Assembly: GCF_009389715.1 (NCBI RefSeq)
Contig: NC_052409.1
Location: forward strand, 2,830,001-2,894,000
Source of the DNA: Phoenix dactylifera
Lineage: Eukaryota > Streptophyta > Magnoliopsida > Arecales > Arecaceae
DNA length: 64,000 bases
Direction of reading: 5' to 3'
Each line of letters begins with the position of its first letter. The stretch's first letter is position 1. Below the pieces are notes generated by a model. That model was not told the origin of the DNA and made no database searches. It saw only the letters and a program-made list of their open reading frames with translations. Position numbers and translations under genes: made by a program. Below are positions 45,929 to 61,020 of the stretch, one piece after another.

Positions 45929-46836
45929 TCACTTTCTCTTGCATTGGTCCTGTTGTTTGTTCAAGTAGTCATCACGTCCAATAGCTTGCTGAAAATTGTT
46001 GGACAACTGAGTAGGAGCAAGCATTGAAGCACCACCTTCCCCTACCATTGTATTTGAAACTGGAAGTTGCGAGTGCTCTGTAGTGTAATTTGGTGGCGAC
46101 TGACGTAAGGATAGTGAGCCAGATTGAAAGACGTTAATAAACAGGTCCAATTTTAGGACTCGACCCAGCTCCGTGGGTCCAAAAATTCAAATCAGGTTGG
46201 ATCGGGTTACGGGTCAATCCGACCCCCTTGCAGCCTTAGACATTATTGGCATTAGATATGCTAAACCCTGCCATCGTATCTGAAACTGAAAATTGTGAGT
46301 GCTCCATAGTGTAACTTGCTCCTGGTTGAGATAAAGATGGTGTGTCAAATTCAGAGACATTATTGTTATTGAACGTGTCAACACCTGCCCTCAAGTGCTT
46401 CGTAGTATAATTTACTAGTGGTTGAGGTAAGGAAAGTATATCAAATCGAGAAATATCACTAGTATTGGATGTGCCAACCCCTGCCATCATATTTGAAACC
46501 GAAATTTGTGAGTGCTCCATGGAATAATTTCCTGGTGGTGGAAGTGACGACGGTGACTTAACTTGAGAGGCATTATTGGCACTGGATGAGCCAAGAGGTT
46601 TCTCCCACTCTATCAAGTCATATATGCTTAGCTTATGTTTGTTTCTAGGCAAAGTGCCGCCGATATTTCTGATATCACAAATGTTAGGTCTATGCTTCTT
46701 CTTGAATTGTAACTGACGTTGGAAGAACTTTTGTGCATGACTGGTAACTTGGGTTGGAGTTCTTGTGGTAACAAAATTCTTGGCTATGTTCCTCCAATCA
46801 CTCCTTCCATGAACACTTGTACCAATCAAAAACAAC
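45929..46836 (-). pseudogene. MYB-related (SHAQKF, DIVARICATA/MYB1R-like) gene fragment, interrupted
   Basis: From an AG acceptor at 46837 the frame reads LFLIGTSVHGRSDWRNIAKNF, then TRTPTQVTSHAQKFFQRQ, the C-terminal part of the single-repeat MYB domain with the SHAQKF signature that binds I-box-like DNA. The N-terminal part of that domain (normally WTEEEH) and an ATG are not found upstream before the next gene, so the 5' exon is missing or very remote. After a basic stretch (KKKHRP) the tail consists of repeats of an NYSMEHSQ...VSNTMAG...FDTLSLSQ-type unit. A stop (TAA, about 46236) follows SNANNV, yet a fourth repeat unit continues in frame-competent sequence down to 45929 (ending QQDQCKRK). 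The break coincides with a 101-bp insertion. Probably non-functional; a shortened functional gene with a remote first exon is possible. Confidence 0.75.
46137..46237. mobile_element. 101-bp insertion inside MYB-like tail, hAT-like footprint
   Basis: Flanked by AGACATTA (46238-46245) and AGACGTTA (46129-46136), an 8-bp duplication with one mismatch. The insert on the minus strand starts AAGGCTGCAAGGGGGTCGG and has repeated GGGTC/GACCC words typical of short dispersed plant elements. It introduces the stop after SNANNV. Removing insert plus one duplication (109 bp) makes the spacing of the neighbouring tail repeats 117 bp, equal to that of the first pair. Confidence 0.75.
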
Positions 46837-47776
46837 CTGTACATTAAGAAAGGATAGAGCAAATGATAATATTTATACATAATATTTAAGCACAATATAG
46901 TGGAGCCATTAGTGGTTGTAATTTCATTTTTAAGTGAGATCACGATCATAAAAATGTATTAGAAATTAATGAAATATTAGTATAATCTAATAATCCGTGC
47001 AAGATATAGGCATAGTACAGTGCTAGCAAAAAAATAGTTTTATAGATGTCAGCATACATTAAATAGATATGGTTATTAATAATATCATTAATTTTTGTAT
47101 TAAACATATATGTACTAATGAAAAGTTCTTTATTTAATATGATGTAATATGATTGTAAACTTTTAGCAATAATATTAAATTATCATAAATTGTATTAAAT
47201 AAAAATCTTACTTATTATCCAAAATAAATAATTCTATCAATATGGACGCCCACATGACGAATGGAGAGCTCAACATAAGCAGAACTTCTATTTTAGTATT
47301 CATGGAATATTGCCTTAACATGCACAATTTATTTGTTGCATCTATTTTTTTAGGCATGGATGAGCTAGGTAGTACAAAATTAGATAGATTTTTTTTAGAA
47401 AAAAAATCTATGTAGCATTTTGGATTTAAAAATCAATTTCAATGATATGCTGCCACATCAGCATGCCGAAAAGAGCATGTTTAGTTGTACATGGGATATA
47501 GGTGGAGGAAGACTTGATATAGTTTGACATGGTTTTATTTTTCAGTGAATGAGGTGCAACTATAAACTGCTTAAATTCAGGCATGATGATCCCAGTATAG
47601 TCTATATCCAACCAGATAAATCAGAACCGCGATATACAGTACATTATATATGCTAATGGAAGCTCCATGCTTGCCCTAAGATCTTCTACATCTAGTAACT
47701 CCATTGAAATTGAGTTTCAAACAGCCCGGTTCTGTGCACCCATAGAACAGGTTGGTGGAGGTAATACTTGGAGAGG

Positions 47777-47807
<31 letters not shown>

Positions 47808-47981
47808 GATCAAACACGCTTGTTGGTCGTTGATAATTTTGTTCTCACCATATCAACAAGAAGAAGAAGAAAAGCCAAGTCATTCAAAGCTACATGATCC
47901 CAGATGCTGCTAAGTAGAGGCCTATCGCTCTCCACAGATCACAACAGGTCATGAACACCATATTATTAAGAAAACAAAATA

Positions 47982-48028
<47 letters not shown>

Positions 48029-48300
48029 TTATTGTTTGTTCGTGTTCGTGACATGATATGGGCCATGGCCCAATCGAACGTCAATGTTCGCAGTGACTCA
48101 CACCGAACACTGGGCCCATCAGCATCCATGATAGGCGCTTTTTTTTTTGTTTTTCTGGCTTTAATGAGGTTAATTATTGTACGAACACATTTAATAACAT
48201 CAGAAATACTAGCTTACAGAGTGCCCAGAAGAAAGCCGCTTCCGGTTTGTTATTTTCACCCAACAAATTTAGTATCTAAATACACCCCACTTCCAGGATC
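46837..48300. other. AT-rich intergenic region with poly-T and (GA)n runs
   Basis: No gene recognised. Contains a T-run of about 29 bases (47779-47807) and a (GA)n run (47987-48025). It separates the MYB-like fragment and the sugar transporter, which are transcribed away from each other. Confidence 0.7.
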
Positions 48301-49955
48301 CTCAGAGCGCTCTCTCTCTCCCCCTTCCAAGTACAAAAGGCGGCAGTCTTGTGAAAGAGATCGGCGACCCACGTTAGCTTTCCGATCTCCACCGCCACCC
48401 CCCTCCGCCGCCGCATCCACCCCCCATCTTCCGATCTCTCTCTGCGATTTCGAAGTCGCCGGCAATCGCTTTTTTTTTCTCGGTCGGAAAGTTGTAAGGA
48501 GTTGGATCTCGCGCGGATTTCGCATCATCAAGAAAGGAAGTTGATAATACTGATATCAAGTACGGTCAGTAGGAATTAACCGTAGTTTTTCTTTTCTTTT
48601 TGACCTTGTCTTGTAGCTTTCTCGTTCTTTTTATCATGTTAATGATACTAGAAACCCAAATCTAATTGGAATAAATTTCGGTATTTTAGACCTAGTCACT
48701 TTTATTTTAGACTCGCATCACTTTTTTTTCTTCTTTTAAAATTGAAATTAAATATCTAATATTATTATCTAAAAAATTGAAATAATTTTTTTTTCCTCCT
48801 GCCACTACTACAACACTATTTTTATGATCCCATAGCTACTGCCACCATCCCCATAATTTATTTTTAAAAACAATTGATTATATTAAATATATTTATATTT
48901 TAAAAAAGATAAGAAATAAAAGTGACGGCAGACAGGCTCTTATATATATATATATTTTTTTTTTTTGAGGGGGTTCTTGTGAGGTTTTGGACGAAATAAT
49001 TTGAATGTTTTTTGTAATAATTTATAGTTCCAGAAAAATGCTTCCGGAAACACTGATGTCATTGGCCTGGAGATGATCTGATTCAAGAAATTTGTCGACT
49101 TTAGCCTTTCTTAAGTTTTTTTTGGTAATACTCGGACGTCGGTGGTGCGATTTTTTAGTTCTTTTTTGCTAAAGATTTTTTAGTTCTTTTAATATTGAGA
49201 TTTTTTCGAGTTTCTGAGAAAGAACTAAAAGAAATTTGTTTCCAGTGATGCTTTTGAATGATATTTGGCTTCTATTAAAAGAATGATATTTGGCGGTTGT
49301 TTTCTTTTTCTAGGCGAGAAGAAGCGAACGCAGGGAGCAAGAAGTGGAAGGAAGAGAGAGAGAGAGAGGACAAGTGGCGGATACTGAGGCAGTGCAGGAA
49401 AAAGCTCTGCCCGTGGTTTCGGTCCATTTGTTTTGTTACCATTCGGCTACCAAGCGGTTAGTTTTCTTTCCTCTATTAGTTTTGTGCGGGTGCGGACACC
49501 CTGTGGAGAAGCTATCCTGTCCCTGATTCTTGCTTACCTTGATCCTAGGGTTTGTTGAGGATCTGCTGTTGATCTCGGTGGATTCTTCAGCCTTCGGTTT
49601 GATCAATTTGTTTGGCATGTTTGAGTGTTTCTTCGAATTCATTGATCAAAGATCTTGGGTATCCCCCCCTGTTGAATCCGCTGGTTGTTTTATGTTCATG
49701 TTTCGATCTATTGTTATTCAACATGATCCTAGAACCAAGAAGACCTATTTTACTGAGTTTAGATTCTCTCTCTCTCTTTTTTTTTCATCATTTGGCTCAG
49801 ATTTCATAACAATCTTGTGATGAGTTCTTTTCCCCCCCTCCCTTGTATAGCTACATGAATGAATGTATGGTTGCTTCTTTGAAAGGCTATCTGAGTTGGA
49901 TTTTGATTGCAGGTCTGTCTGCTAGTGAATAAGTGCTAGATTCTTTGTGGAGAAG
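48301..49955 (+). promoter_or_regulatory. Promoter-proximal region and spliced leader of the sugar transporter
   Basis: A CT-rich pyrimidine patch near 48308-48330 and a proline-codon-like CCGCC-rich stretch near 48400 look like a plant core promoter or leader. Downstream, an acceptor TTTTTCTAG at 49313 and donor AAGCG/GTTAGT at 49456/49457 define a likely leader exon 49314-49456. A second acceptor (TTGATTGCAG, 49912) opens the leader piece 49913-49955 directly before the ATG. The end of the first leader exon could not be fixed. No upstream ATG is seen in 49314-49456. Confidence 0.5.
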
Positions 49956-52900
49956 ATGAGGGGAGCTGTATTGGTTGCAATAGCTGCTTCGATCGGTAAT
50001 CTATTGCAGGGATGGGATAATGCTACTATCGCTGGTAACTCGATTTTTGAATCGCCTATGTATTCTGTTTTCTTAGATATACTACTCGATCTCAAAAAAG
50101 TTTAGAGATTTGAAGCTGTTGAGTACGTCAAAAATAACAAAAGCTGTTTTAACCAAGACGGCCTATGTAAATATGACTAATTATTTTCCTTGGGAATGTT
50201 ATGTATAGCTTCTTAAAGATAGTGAATGGGAAAAGTCCAGCACTTGACATTTTTTCTGATCTTTTTTTTTTTTCAGTGGCTGTTCTTTATATTAAAAGGG
50301 AATTTAACTTGGAGAGTGAACCAACTATGGAGGGGTTAATTGTAGCCATGTCACTCATTGGGGCCATGATCATTACAATGTTCTCCGGGGCAATATCAGA
50401 TTGGGGTGGTAGGCGTCCCATGTTAATTGTCTCATCCATCTTCTACCTCTTTAGTGGTTTGGTCATGTTATGGTCTCCCAATGTATGTATCCTACTCTTG
50501 GCAAGGCTTATAGATGGATTTGGGGTTGGCTTGGCAGTCACTCTTGTTCCTGTGTATATATCAGAGACGGCCCCACCAGAGATAAGGGGATTGTTGAATA
50601 CCCTTCCACAGTTCACTGGTTCTGCAGGAATGTTTTTGTCGTACTGTATGGCTTTTGGAATGTCGTTAATGGTTCAACATGACTGGAGAGTGATGCTTGG
50701 AGTTCTCTCTATTCCTTCTCTTTTTTATTTTGCCTTGACAATATTCTTTTTGCCGGAGTCACCGAGGTGGCTTGTGAGCAAAGGGCGAATGATGGAGGCC
50801 AAACAAGTTCTGCAGAGGTTGCGTGGAAGAGAAGATGTGTCAGGTTTGTCATGCCACAGCATGCTTTTAAGGGTCTTTTGTTGAGAACTATTGTTCAGGG
50901 ATGAACTTTAGATATCTTCATGTTGTCTATTTTTCTTTTACTGAGTCAAATATTATGTTTAATTCCATATTGAATGCTATATACATTGATCTGTTTATCA
51001 TCAATGCTATCAACATTTTTATGCTGACATTCATTGATGGAAAGTGGACATAAATTTGCTAGTCTCAACATTGATGAAATATAGTACATGGGGATAAATT
51101 ACCGATTTTGATTATAAATCGGAATATTTATATTTGTTGGACATAAATTTGCTAGTCTCAACATTGGTGAAATATGGTACTTGGGGATAAAATACCGGTT
51201 TTGATTATAAATCAGAATATTTATATTTGTTGCCAACCACATCATTATCATGGGGAATCTCCTGGATATGCATGTATGTGTGTATGTATGTATGCTTTTG
51301 GTAAATTAAAAATTTTATAGGAAATGAAAGAATGTCTTTACATAATTGGGATGCTAAATATCATAACTGCTTAAAATATAACAATTACTTAGAGAAAAAG
51401 GATGTCTTCAAATTGGAATACATCTTGGCAGTTAGCTTTCCAATTGAATGTTGAATACTTGATGCTGTGTCGTAAAATACAAAACATGCCCGTGTTTCTT
51501 CACAAAACCTATTCAAAACATCATCCCCTTGTACAGTTTCCAATTTTACTATCTAATACGTGGCTAGTTTTTGATGTATAAATGCCTTAATTGGATAGCA
51601 TTAAAATGGTTCTTTGCCGATTTGACAAGGCAATTTGGTTAGTGGCTAAACAATGGCAAGGTAGATAATCAGGCAACAGTGATCTGGTATCCCTTTGAAT
51701 GATCATAAGAGGTGACTTGTGCTTCAAGTCTATCAGGAGAATGTAAGGTACTTAGCTGTTTTGTTTCTTAGGACAATTATCTTGTGAATGGAACCATGTA
51801 TGCGTGTTTTGGTAGGCTCAGTGGTCTGGTTACTTGGTTGCACTTGATTGTTTCGGAGGGTTTAAGGATAACATGGTCAGTAATTGGGAAGCTAGGTATG
51901 ATTCTCTGGGTACAAGTGTTACATGTTGTCTGTCAATGTGTCTTGGACTTGTCATGACTGACCTTAATGTGGTACAAATGGATCTTGACATTAATGATGG
52001 TATGATCAACCTAATATCCAATTACTTTATGACGTTTTGCACTGTTCAAATATGCTTAAATGCATTCTTTAACATTGCTTTGAGCACTTCTTTGATCTAA
52101 CATGATTGCTTTGTCGGTTTTTCTTGACTTACAGGAGAAATGGCTCTTCTAGTTGAAGGTTTGGGAGTTAGTGGGGAGACATCTATTGAAGAGTATATAA
52201 TTGGCCCTGCTAACAAGCTTCCTGATGACCAAGGACCAACTACTGAGAAAGATAAGATCATGTTATATGGCCCTGAAGGGGGTCTCACCTGGGCTGCGCG
52301 GCCTGTAACTGGAGGGAATCTTCTTGGAAGTGCTGTTGGCCCTGTCTCCCGCAATGGAAGTATGATCAACCAGGGCATTCCTCTTATGGACCCTGTGGTC
52401 ACTCTTTTTGGAAGTGTCCATGAGAAATTACCTGAAATGGGTAGCATGAATAGTATGTTGTTTCCAAATTTTGGCAGCATGTTTAATATGTTTGAGCATC
52501 AACCCAGAACTGAGCAGTGGGATGAAGAGAGTGCTCAAAGGGTGAGTGAGGGTTATGCATCCGATGCTGCAGGAGGTGATTCTGATGACAACTTACAGAC
52601 TCCACTACTCTCTCGCCAAACAACAAGTATGGAAGGGAAGGACATGAACCTGCCACATACTTTTAGTGGGAGTGCTTCACATATGAGACGCAGTAGTATT
52701 CTCCTGCAGGGAAATGCTGGGGAGGCTGTTGGTAGAATGGGTATTGGCGGAGGATGGCAACTGGCCTGGCAATGGACAGAGAGAGAAGGTGTAGATGGGA
52801 CAAAGGAAGGAGGATTCAAGCGAATCTATCTGCGCCAAGAAGGTAGCCCTGGGTCGTGGCGAGGTTCCCTTGTTTCACTTCCCGGAGTTGAAGTCCCAGA

Positions 52901-55900
52901 AGAAGGCGAGTACATTCAAGCTGCTGCATTAGTGAGCCAGCCAGCTCTTTATACCAAGGAACTCATGGGCCTGCATCCGGTAGGCCCAGCAATGATTCAC
53001 CCATCAGAAACAGCTACTAAAGGGCCAAGGTGGGGAGATCTTTTTGAAGCAGGAGTAAAACATGCACTCATTGTTGGGATTGGAATGCAAATTCTTCAGC
53101 AGGTAAGAGAGATTATTTGCGAGTACACAAGCAATAAGATTGAGATGCAATTTGGTTGATCTTGATCTCATTTCTGTTCTTTCCATTTTTTTGTGGGAAG
53201 TAGTTTTCAAAAGCTAACTAGGTAATTTTTTTTTCTCCTTGATGTCTCTTGAGCACTGAGTTGACAGAGTTTGTATAATTTTCCCTTCCCCTGAAACTCG
53301 CCTAGATTTCTGTGAGTTCATGTTGCATTTTTGCTCTTATTTTCTCATGGGTTGTATCCACGTTTATTTAAATCATCCTACACAATTTTTTGTTCTTTGA
53401 GCTGTTTGCTGCATGGCTTTTGCACTCTCATGATATGGCTTGAAGCATGAATTGGTTACCTTAGATTTCTTAGTTTCATGCAGTTGAATCAGAAAGCACC
53501 AGTTCCTACTTGTTGCATCTTCCAGATATGTATCTCTCAAGGATCTTGTTTTTGGGAGTGTTTGTAGGTCTCAGGATGTGGCAATAGAACCACTCATCCT
53601 CTGACTTGTTCGGAACTCAAGTTGGTTGCAGATACAAGTGCAATAACTAGGAAATTTCTCTTGACAAGGAGGGGACTGTAGGATGAGCATTAGTTGGTTT
53701 AGTGGAAGAAAACATGCAAACTCGAGGAGGGATATTGGGCTTGTGAACACGTGAAACATAATAAGTCATCGCTGGGCTCTAAAGCTATTTCACAGCAGGT
53801 AGTTGTATTTGCTTGTTTGCCTCGGTTGCTGATATGAATATAGAGAAATGAATATTGATGACCCATATTTTGGAAATATGTCACAGGTTTGCAAAATTAT
53901 AAGTATCATACTGTACCAAAAGTGGGAAATTTTATAATTATCCAAAACTGGGAATAGGAAGATTAATTATCTTTGATCTTCTTTTGGATGACAAGTCATC
54001 AGTTTACTTCTCTAGTTTTGCTAAATAGTTTTTGAGAAAGTTCTTGCTGGCTTTTTTTTTGATTCATTAAGGACAGGTTGAATTCATGGATAATTATCAT
54101 TACGATTGTCCTATGCACAACAAATTTGTTGCTTCTATATACGGGCATTATTTATAGAAATTAATAGTGAATGAGATATGTGATATGTGATTTCTTCAAA
54201 GAAATGTTAGGCGTCAATGGTATGCCATGCACAGGAATTATGATGAGATGCAGGCTCCTATGAGTTGTTAGTGGAAAGATTAACCTGAGGAAGTCATGCA
54301 AGATATGCATTTAAAAAGTAAGGATAATTTGCAAGAACCAGAAGTTTTGTTTAGTTGCACCTATTTAAACTCCATAATCATATAATATTTTGGTATCTAA
54401 TTTAATTAGAGAGACTAAATTATTTAATAAAAATTGATTGTAGAATGTAAACAGTGTTTTTCTCTTTTGTCCATTATTAGATAAACCATCTGCTTCTTGG
54501 TACAGCATCCTGACAGAAGATCACATAAAGTTACTATGTAAGTGCTCTTGCTGTCATAAGGTATAGTGAAGGAAACCCTTATTATTAGTGGTTTGTTTGA
54601 TTTTCAATTGTAATTGTGCTCATTTGATAGGATAAAAATCAGTGCTTTGCTGTCCATTCAAAGTATAGGACCTTAGCTTTTTTTTTTTTTGCAAGACAAT
54701 GTTGTATAGACCAGAGGACTTTGGTGACTTACCAGGTTCATTGAGGCGATCAGAATCTTTTCTTGGAATGAATGCATTCAGACATCTAAATCTTTGGCAG
54801 TGAATTGGTTTACATGCTGCCCAAAAGAAAATCAGGATTGGTTTTCCTCCCTTTGTCATTTTTCCATGCATCAGCTGTTGTTTATTGAGAAATTGAAAAC
54901 AATGGGAAAGAAAGGAAGGTCTGTTTGGGTTTTTTTAATAAATGCTTAACCTACACTAAGTAGGTGGGATAAGTCATGTAATACAGTTAGGCTCTAAACT
55001 TCATGTGATATAGATGAACTAAAATTTATTTTCCTATTCCATATGACTAATCTGCAAGTTTTATGCTTGTATAAACTTTTATGTCAATATGATTGGTCAT
55101 AATTTCATTGCTAAGCTGCAATATGGATCACTTTGTAGGTATTCTGTATGCAAAACACCACCGTGAATTTATTAATGCTCCAATGTACATGGAGCATCAT
55201 GGAATTTGTTTTTGAATGCATCTATTAACCTGTCACATTTTGACTTCAATTATTGAGATATCTTGCATCGTTTTCTTCTGTATACATCACTTCCAAGTGC
55301 TGGTTGTTTTTGCAGTTTTCTGGCATTAATGGGGTTATGTATTACACCCCTCAAATTCTTGAGCAAGCAGGTGTTGAAGTTCTCCTTGCAAACTTTGGCA
55401 TTGGTTCTGATTCAGCATCGATCCTTATCAGTGCTCTCACTACATTGTTAATGCTCCCGTGCATAGCTGTTGCCATGAGGCTTATGGATGTCTCTGGCAG
55501 AAGGTTAGTTCTTTCTTCCCTGCCACTTATTGCAAATTCAAGTGTTGCATGATGTTGTAATTCTGCAGTACCCTTTTACTTGCTGCTTAACTATGAAGGT
55601 GGATGTTGGCTTGCAATAGATGAACCATCTATATTAAACTTTGTCCTCAAGCATAATTCTTGGTATCTTATTTTCTTTTTCTTCAGGAGTCTTCTGCTGG
55701 CTACAATACCTGTATTGATAGTATCCCTCATTGTATTGGTTGTGGTGAACTTGGTGCATATGGGAACCATGGTCCATGCTGTTCTTTCCACCTTCAGTGT
55801 TATCATCTACTTCTGCTGTTTTGTCATGGGCTTTGGCCCCATCCCCAACATCCTCTGTGCAGAGCTTTTCCCAACTCGGGTCCGTGGTGTGTGCATAGCC

Positions 55901-56122
55901 ATCTGCTCACTCGCATTCTGGTTTGGAGATATCATTGTCACCTATACCCTCCCTGTGATGCTAAATACTACTGGACTTGCTGGTGCGTTTGGGATCTATG
56001 CTGTTGTTTGTGTCATAGCGTTGGTGTTTGTTTTCCTCAAGGTTCCTGAAACGAAAGGTATGCCCCTCGAGGTCATTATTGAGTTCTTTAGTGTCGGGAC
56101 TAAGCTGGCAGCAAGGAATTAA
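49956..56122 (+). CDS. Tonoplast monosaccharide transporter (MSSP/TMT/TST family), complete, 745 aa
   Basis: Major-facilitator sugar:proton antiporter that loads hexoses or sucrose into the vacuole. Exons 49956-50034, 50277-50843, 52135-53102, 55316-55503 and 55687-56122 join in phase to 745 residues, near the ~730-740 of TMT1/TMT2. It begins MRGAVLVAIAASIGNLLQGWDNATIA, with six N-terminal helices including DWGGRRP (loop 2-3), VPVYISETAPPEIRG and PESPRWL. Exon 3 encodes the very long acidic central loop (about residues 216-510), the family hallmark, with NLQTPLLSRQ and GWQLAWQWTE. The second six helices start in exon 4 (FSGINGVMYYTPQIL) and end with KVPETKGMPLEVI. GRRP and PETKG are standard sugar-transporter motifs. 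Closest by eye to MSSP2/TMT2. The long loop is a known phosphorylation target in the family. Introns 3 and 4 of the whole gene are 1.3 and 2.2 kb. Confidence 0.95.
51046..51231. repeat. 93-bp tandem duplication in sugar transporter intron
   Basis: GGACATAAATTTGCTAGTC...TTTATATTTGTTG occurs twice head to tail, at 51046 and 51139, with few differences, indicating a fairly recent duplication within the intron. Confidence 0.9.
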
Positions 56123-58753
<2,631 letters not shown>

Positions 58754-58945
58754 TTAAAAAGAAATACTGCTTAGATTTGGCCATAATGTACTATCCTCCG
58801 AATGAGCTGCTGTATAAAATGCCATTCTGTTTGCTACTCGATTTATCTCTCGATAGATATGTACAACATGAAAGGTTATGCAGTTCCTGTAGAGCCTTGA
58901 AATATCTAATAGTAACTTGGTCCAGCTTGAAGTGGATCCAACCAT
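58754..58945 (-). pseudogene. RNase H-like (RVT_3) fragment of a non-LTR retroelement
   Basis: The minus-strand peptide LLLDISRLYRNCITFHVVHIYREINRVANRMA matches the pattern of plant RNase H-like domains derived from LINEs, which read I..DI..L......V.HVYREAN.VAD.LA. Only the C-terminal part is present, the usual VAD aspartate is replaced by VAN, and no zinc-binding or reverse-transcriptase domain lies next to it. A decayed fragment is the simplest reading. Confidence 0.55.
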
Positions 58946-61020
58946 CGTCGAAAAATTACTTTATAACAATCCAATACTTCACCCAAATAACTTAGCCGAA
59001 AATTATTATTTGGATTTTTTGATCCTATATAAGCATCTAAGATTTATCTAACTAGATATGAGACTAAATATATGCCTATACGAGAAAAATATGATTAGGT
59101 TTTTCGAGAGGTGATTAGGCTTATTCATTGCCGTGGCTTATAATGTGGCTCAAGCTCATTTTGTTTCCGGATCGCGTAGCTATTGAGCCACTTAAAAAAC
59201 TAACCACAAAGTTGCCCATAACAAGACCTTGCACAAGCGATTCAATCATACAGCTACACGACAAATGTTGCAACACCAGAGCCTTTGTTTTTAGTAAGTC
59301 GTGACTAGCCACGTGTCCGGTTGCCCCTTCCAAGAAACAAAAAGAGCATCGGTGAGCCAAAATCCAACAATCACCGTCCAACTCCCGGGGATTAAATCAA
59401 CGGTTGAGCGCAGAAAATTCTTCGTCCCTTGTACGTTAACCTCTCATCGTAAGAGACCGGATTTTTTTTAGACGAAAACCAGATTTTATTCATGCCTATC
59501 TAGAAAAAAATATATATCAGCATGAGCCAGAGAGTAAAATATATAAAAAATCAATAGAAATATCTGATACAACAACCAAATGATCAATCCATAATATAGT
59601 TTCAGTATGATTAGTGATATATACTGCCGTTCAATCAACAACGCTATTAATTTTATGAAAAATATGCATCACCTCATAAACAAGAAAAATATAAACTATT
59701 CTTCAATCATGCCTTAATGGATGAGAAGTTTCAGAAGTTAATGGAATGCTTACAGCAAACTTTTTCAAGCAGCACACAATTCTACCACTGTTATGTCCAA
59801 AAATTAAATTTCATCTGCTGCCCCTGATGCACCATTTAAACTTATAGCAATAGAATTTGCTCATCTTAAGATTTTTTTTTTTTTTTTTTTGAAGTTTAGC
59901 GGGTTCTCGTGGGTCCATTTTTTGAGCTACTCAATCCCTGTTTACTACTTTTCTAGAAAGAAGTTATTTTACAGTATCATCTGCCACTCTTGAAGTGAAA
60001 TAAACGACCAAAAAATTAGAATATTTTTTCTTCACAACATGATATCCCAGCAAATGTTCGAAACGAATAAATAGTGTCCAATTCAATCATTTCTGGTCTG
60101 GAAAGGAATACTTGAAAAGGCCGCCGCACATACATTAACATACCCACCTTTTCCGCTCTTTCGTTGCCAACCGATGGTTGGTAATGATGAATATTCTCAC
60201 CAGCGACTACAACCTTTGGCTTAAAACTCAAGAGGATCCAATTCTCCCATTAATGGATCCTTTCCAGAGTTAACACTTACTGCTTAATAAAATAATAATA
60301 AAAGGGCTATTCATCCACTCACACTCTTTGCCTATAGTTCTAAAAAATAACGATCGCTATCCCATTAATAAAATGTTAACTCACCAAGTAAAGCCTCAGG
60401 CAAAAACCAAATATATATTCAAAAGACCAACAGGACGGCAGACTGAATGACAGCTTATGTGGCCTGCCATTTTGGAGGTATTTTATGGGCCTGAAAGGAA
60501 GAATTGTCTAGTGCACTTTAAAATTTATTATTTTTTAATTTTCTTAAATATATTCATATTCGTAATGTATGAAATATTTATTTTAGTAAAAAAAAAAAAT
60601 CTTAGCAACTGCTGTAGCTATGGTTCCGCAAAACATGCGAGAACTTAGCAGGTACCACTAAAAACATACTGATGTAAATTAAAGTAAGTAAATGGAAAAT
60701 AAAAAAGCGAGAGTGAAATTATAAACTGCCATTCCGAAAAAGGGAGACATTTTTCCTCTATCACGGGTAAGTCTCAAACTACTTATATTCTTCTTTAAAT
60801 ATTATTTGGCATTCATGTAATACATATACCGAATCTAACTCATACCACATTTTTTTAAAATTTTCATTTGTTGTTTTCGTTTTTAACTTACGGACAGAAC
60901 ATACAACATGAAGCCCGAATTCAACAGTAAGAGAGGATCGTTTTTTGTAAAAGAAGCATATTTTAGTTTTTTTTTTTTTTCCCACAAGAGAAGAAAAGGG
61001 AATACAGAGAGGGAGCTACT
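58946..61020. other. AT-rich intergenic region
   Basis: No gene, RNA or clear transposon recognised. There are T-runs near 59870-59892 and 60968-60982. Short open frames have no coding character. Confidence 0.65.
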
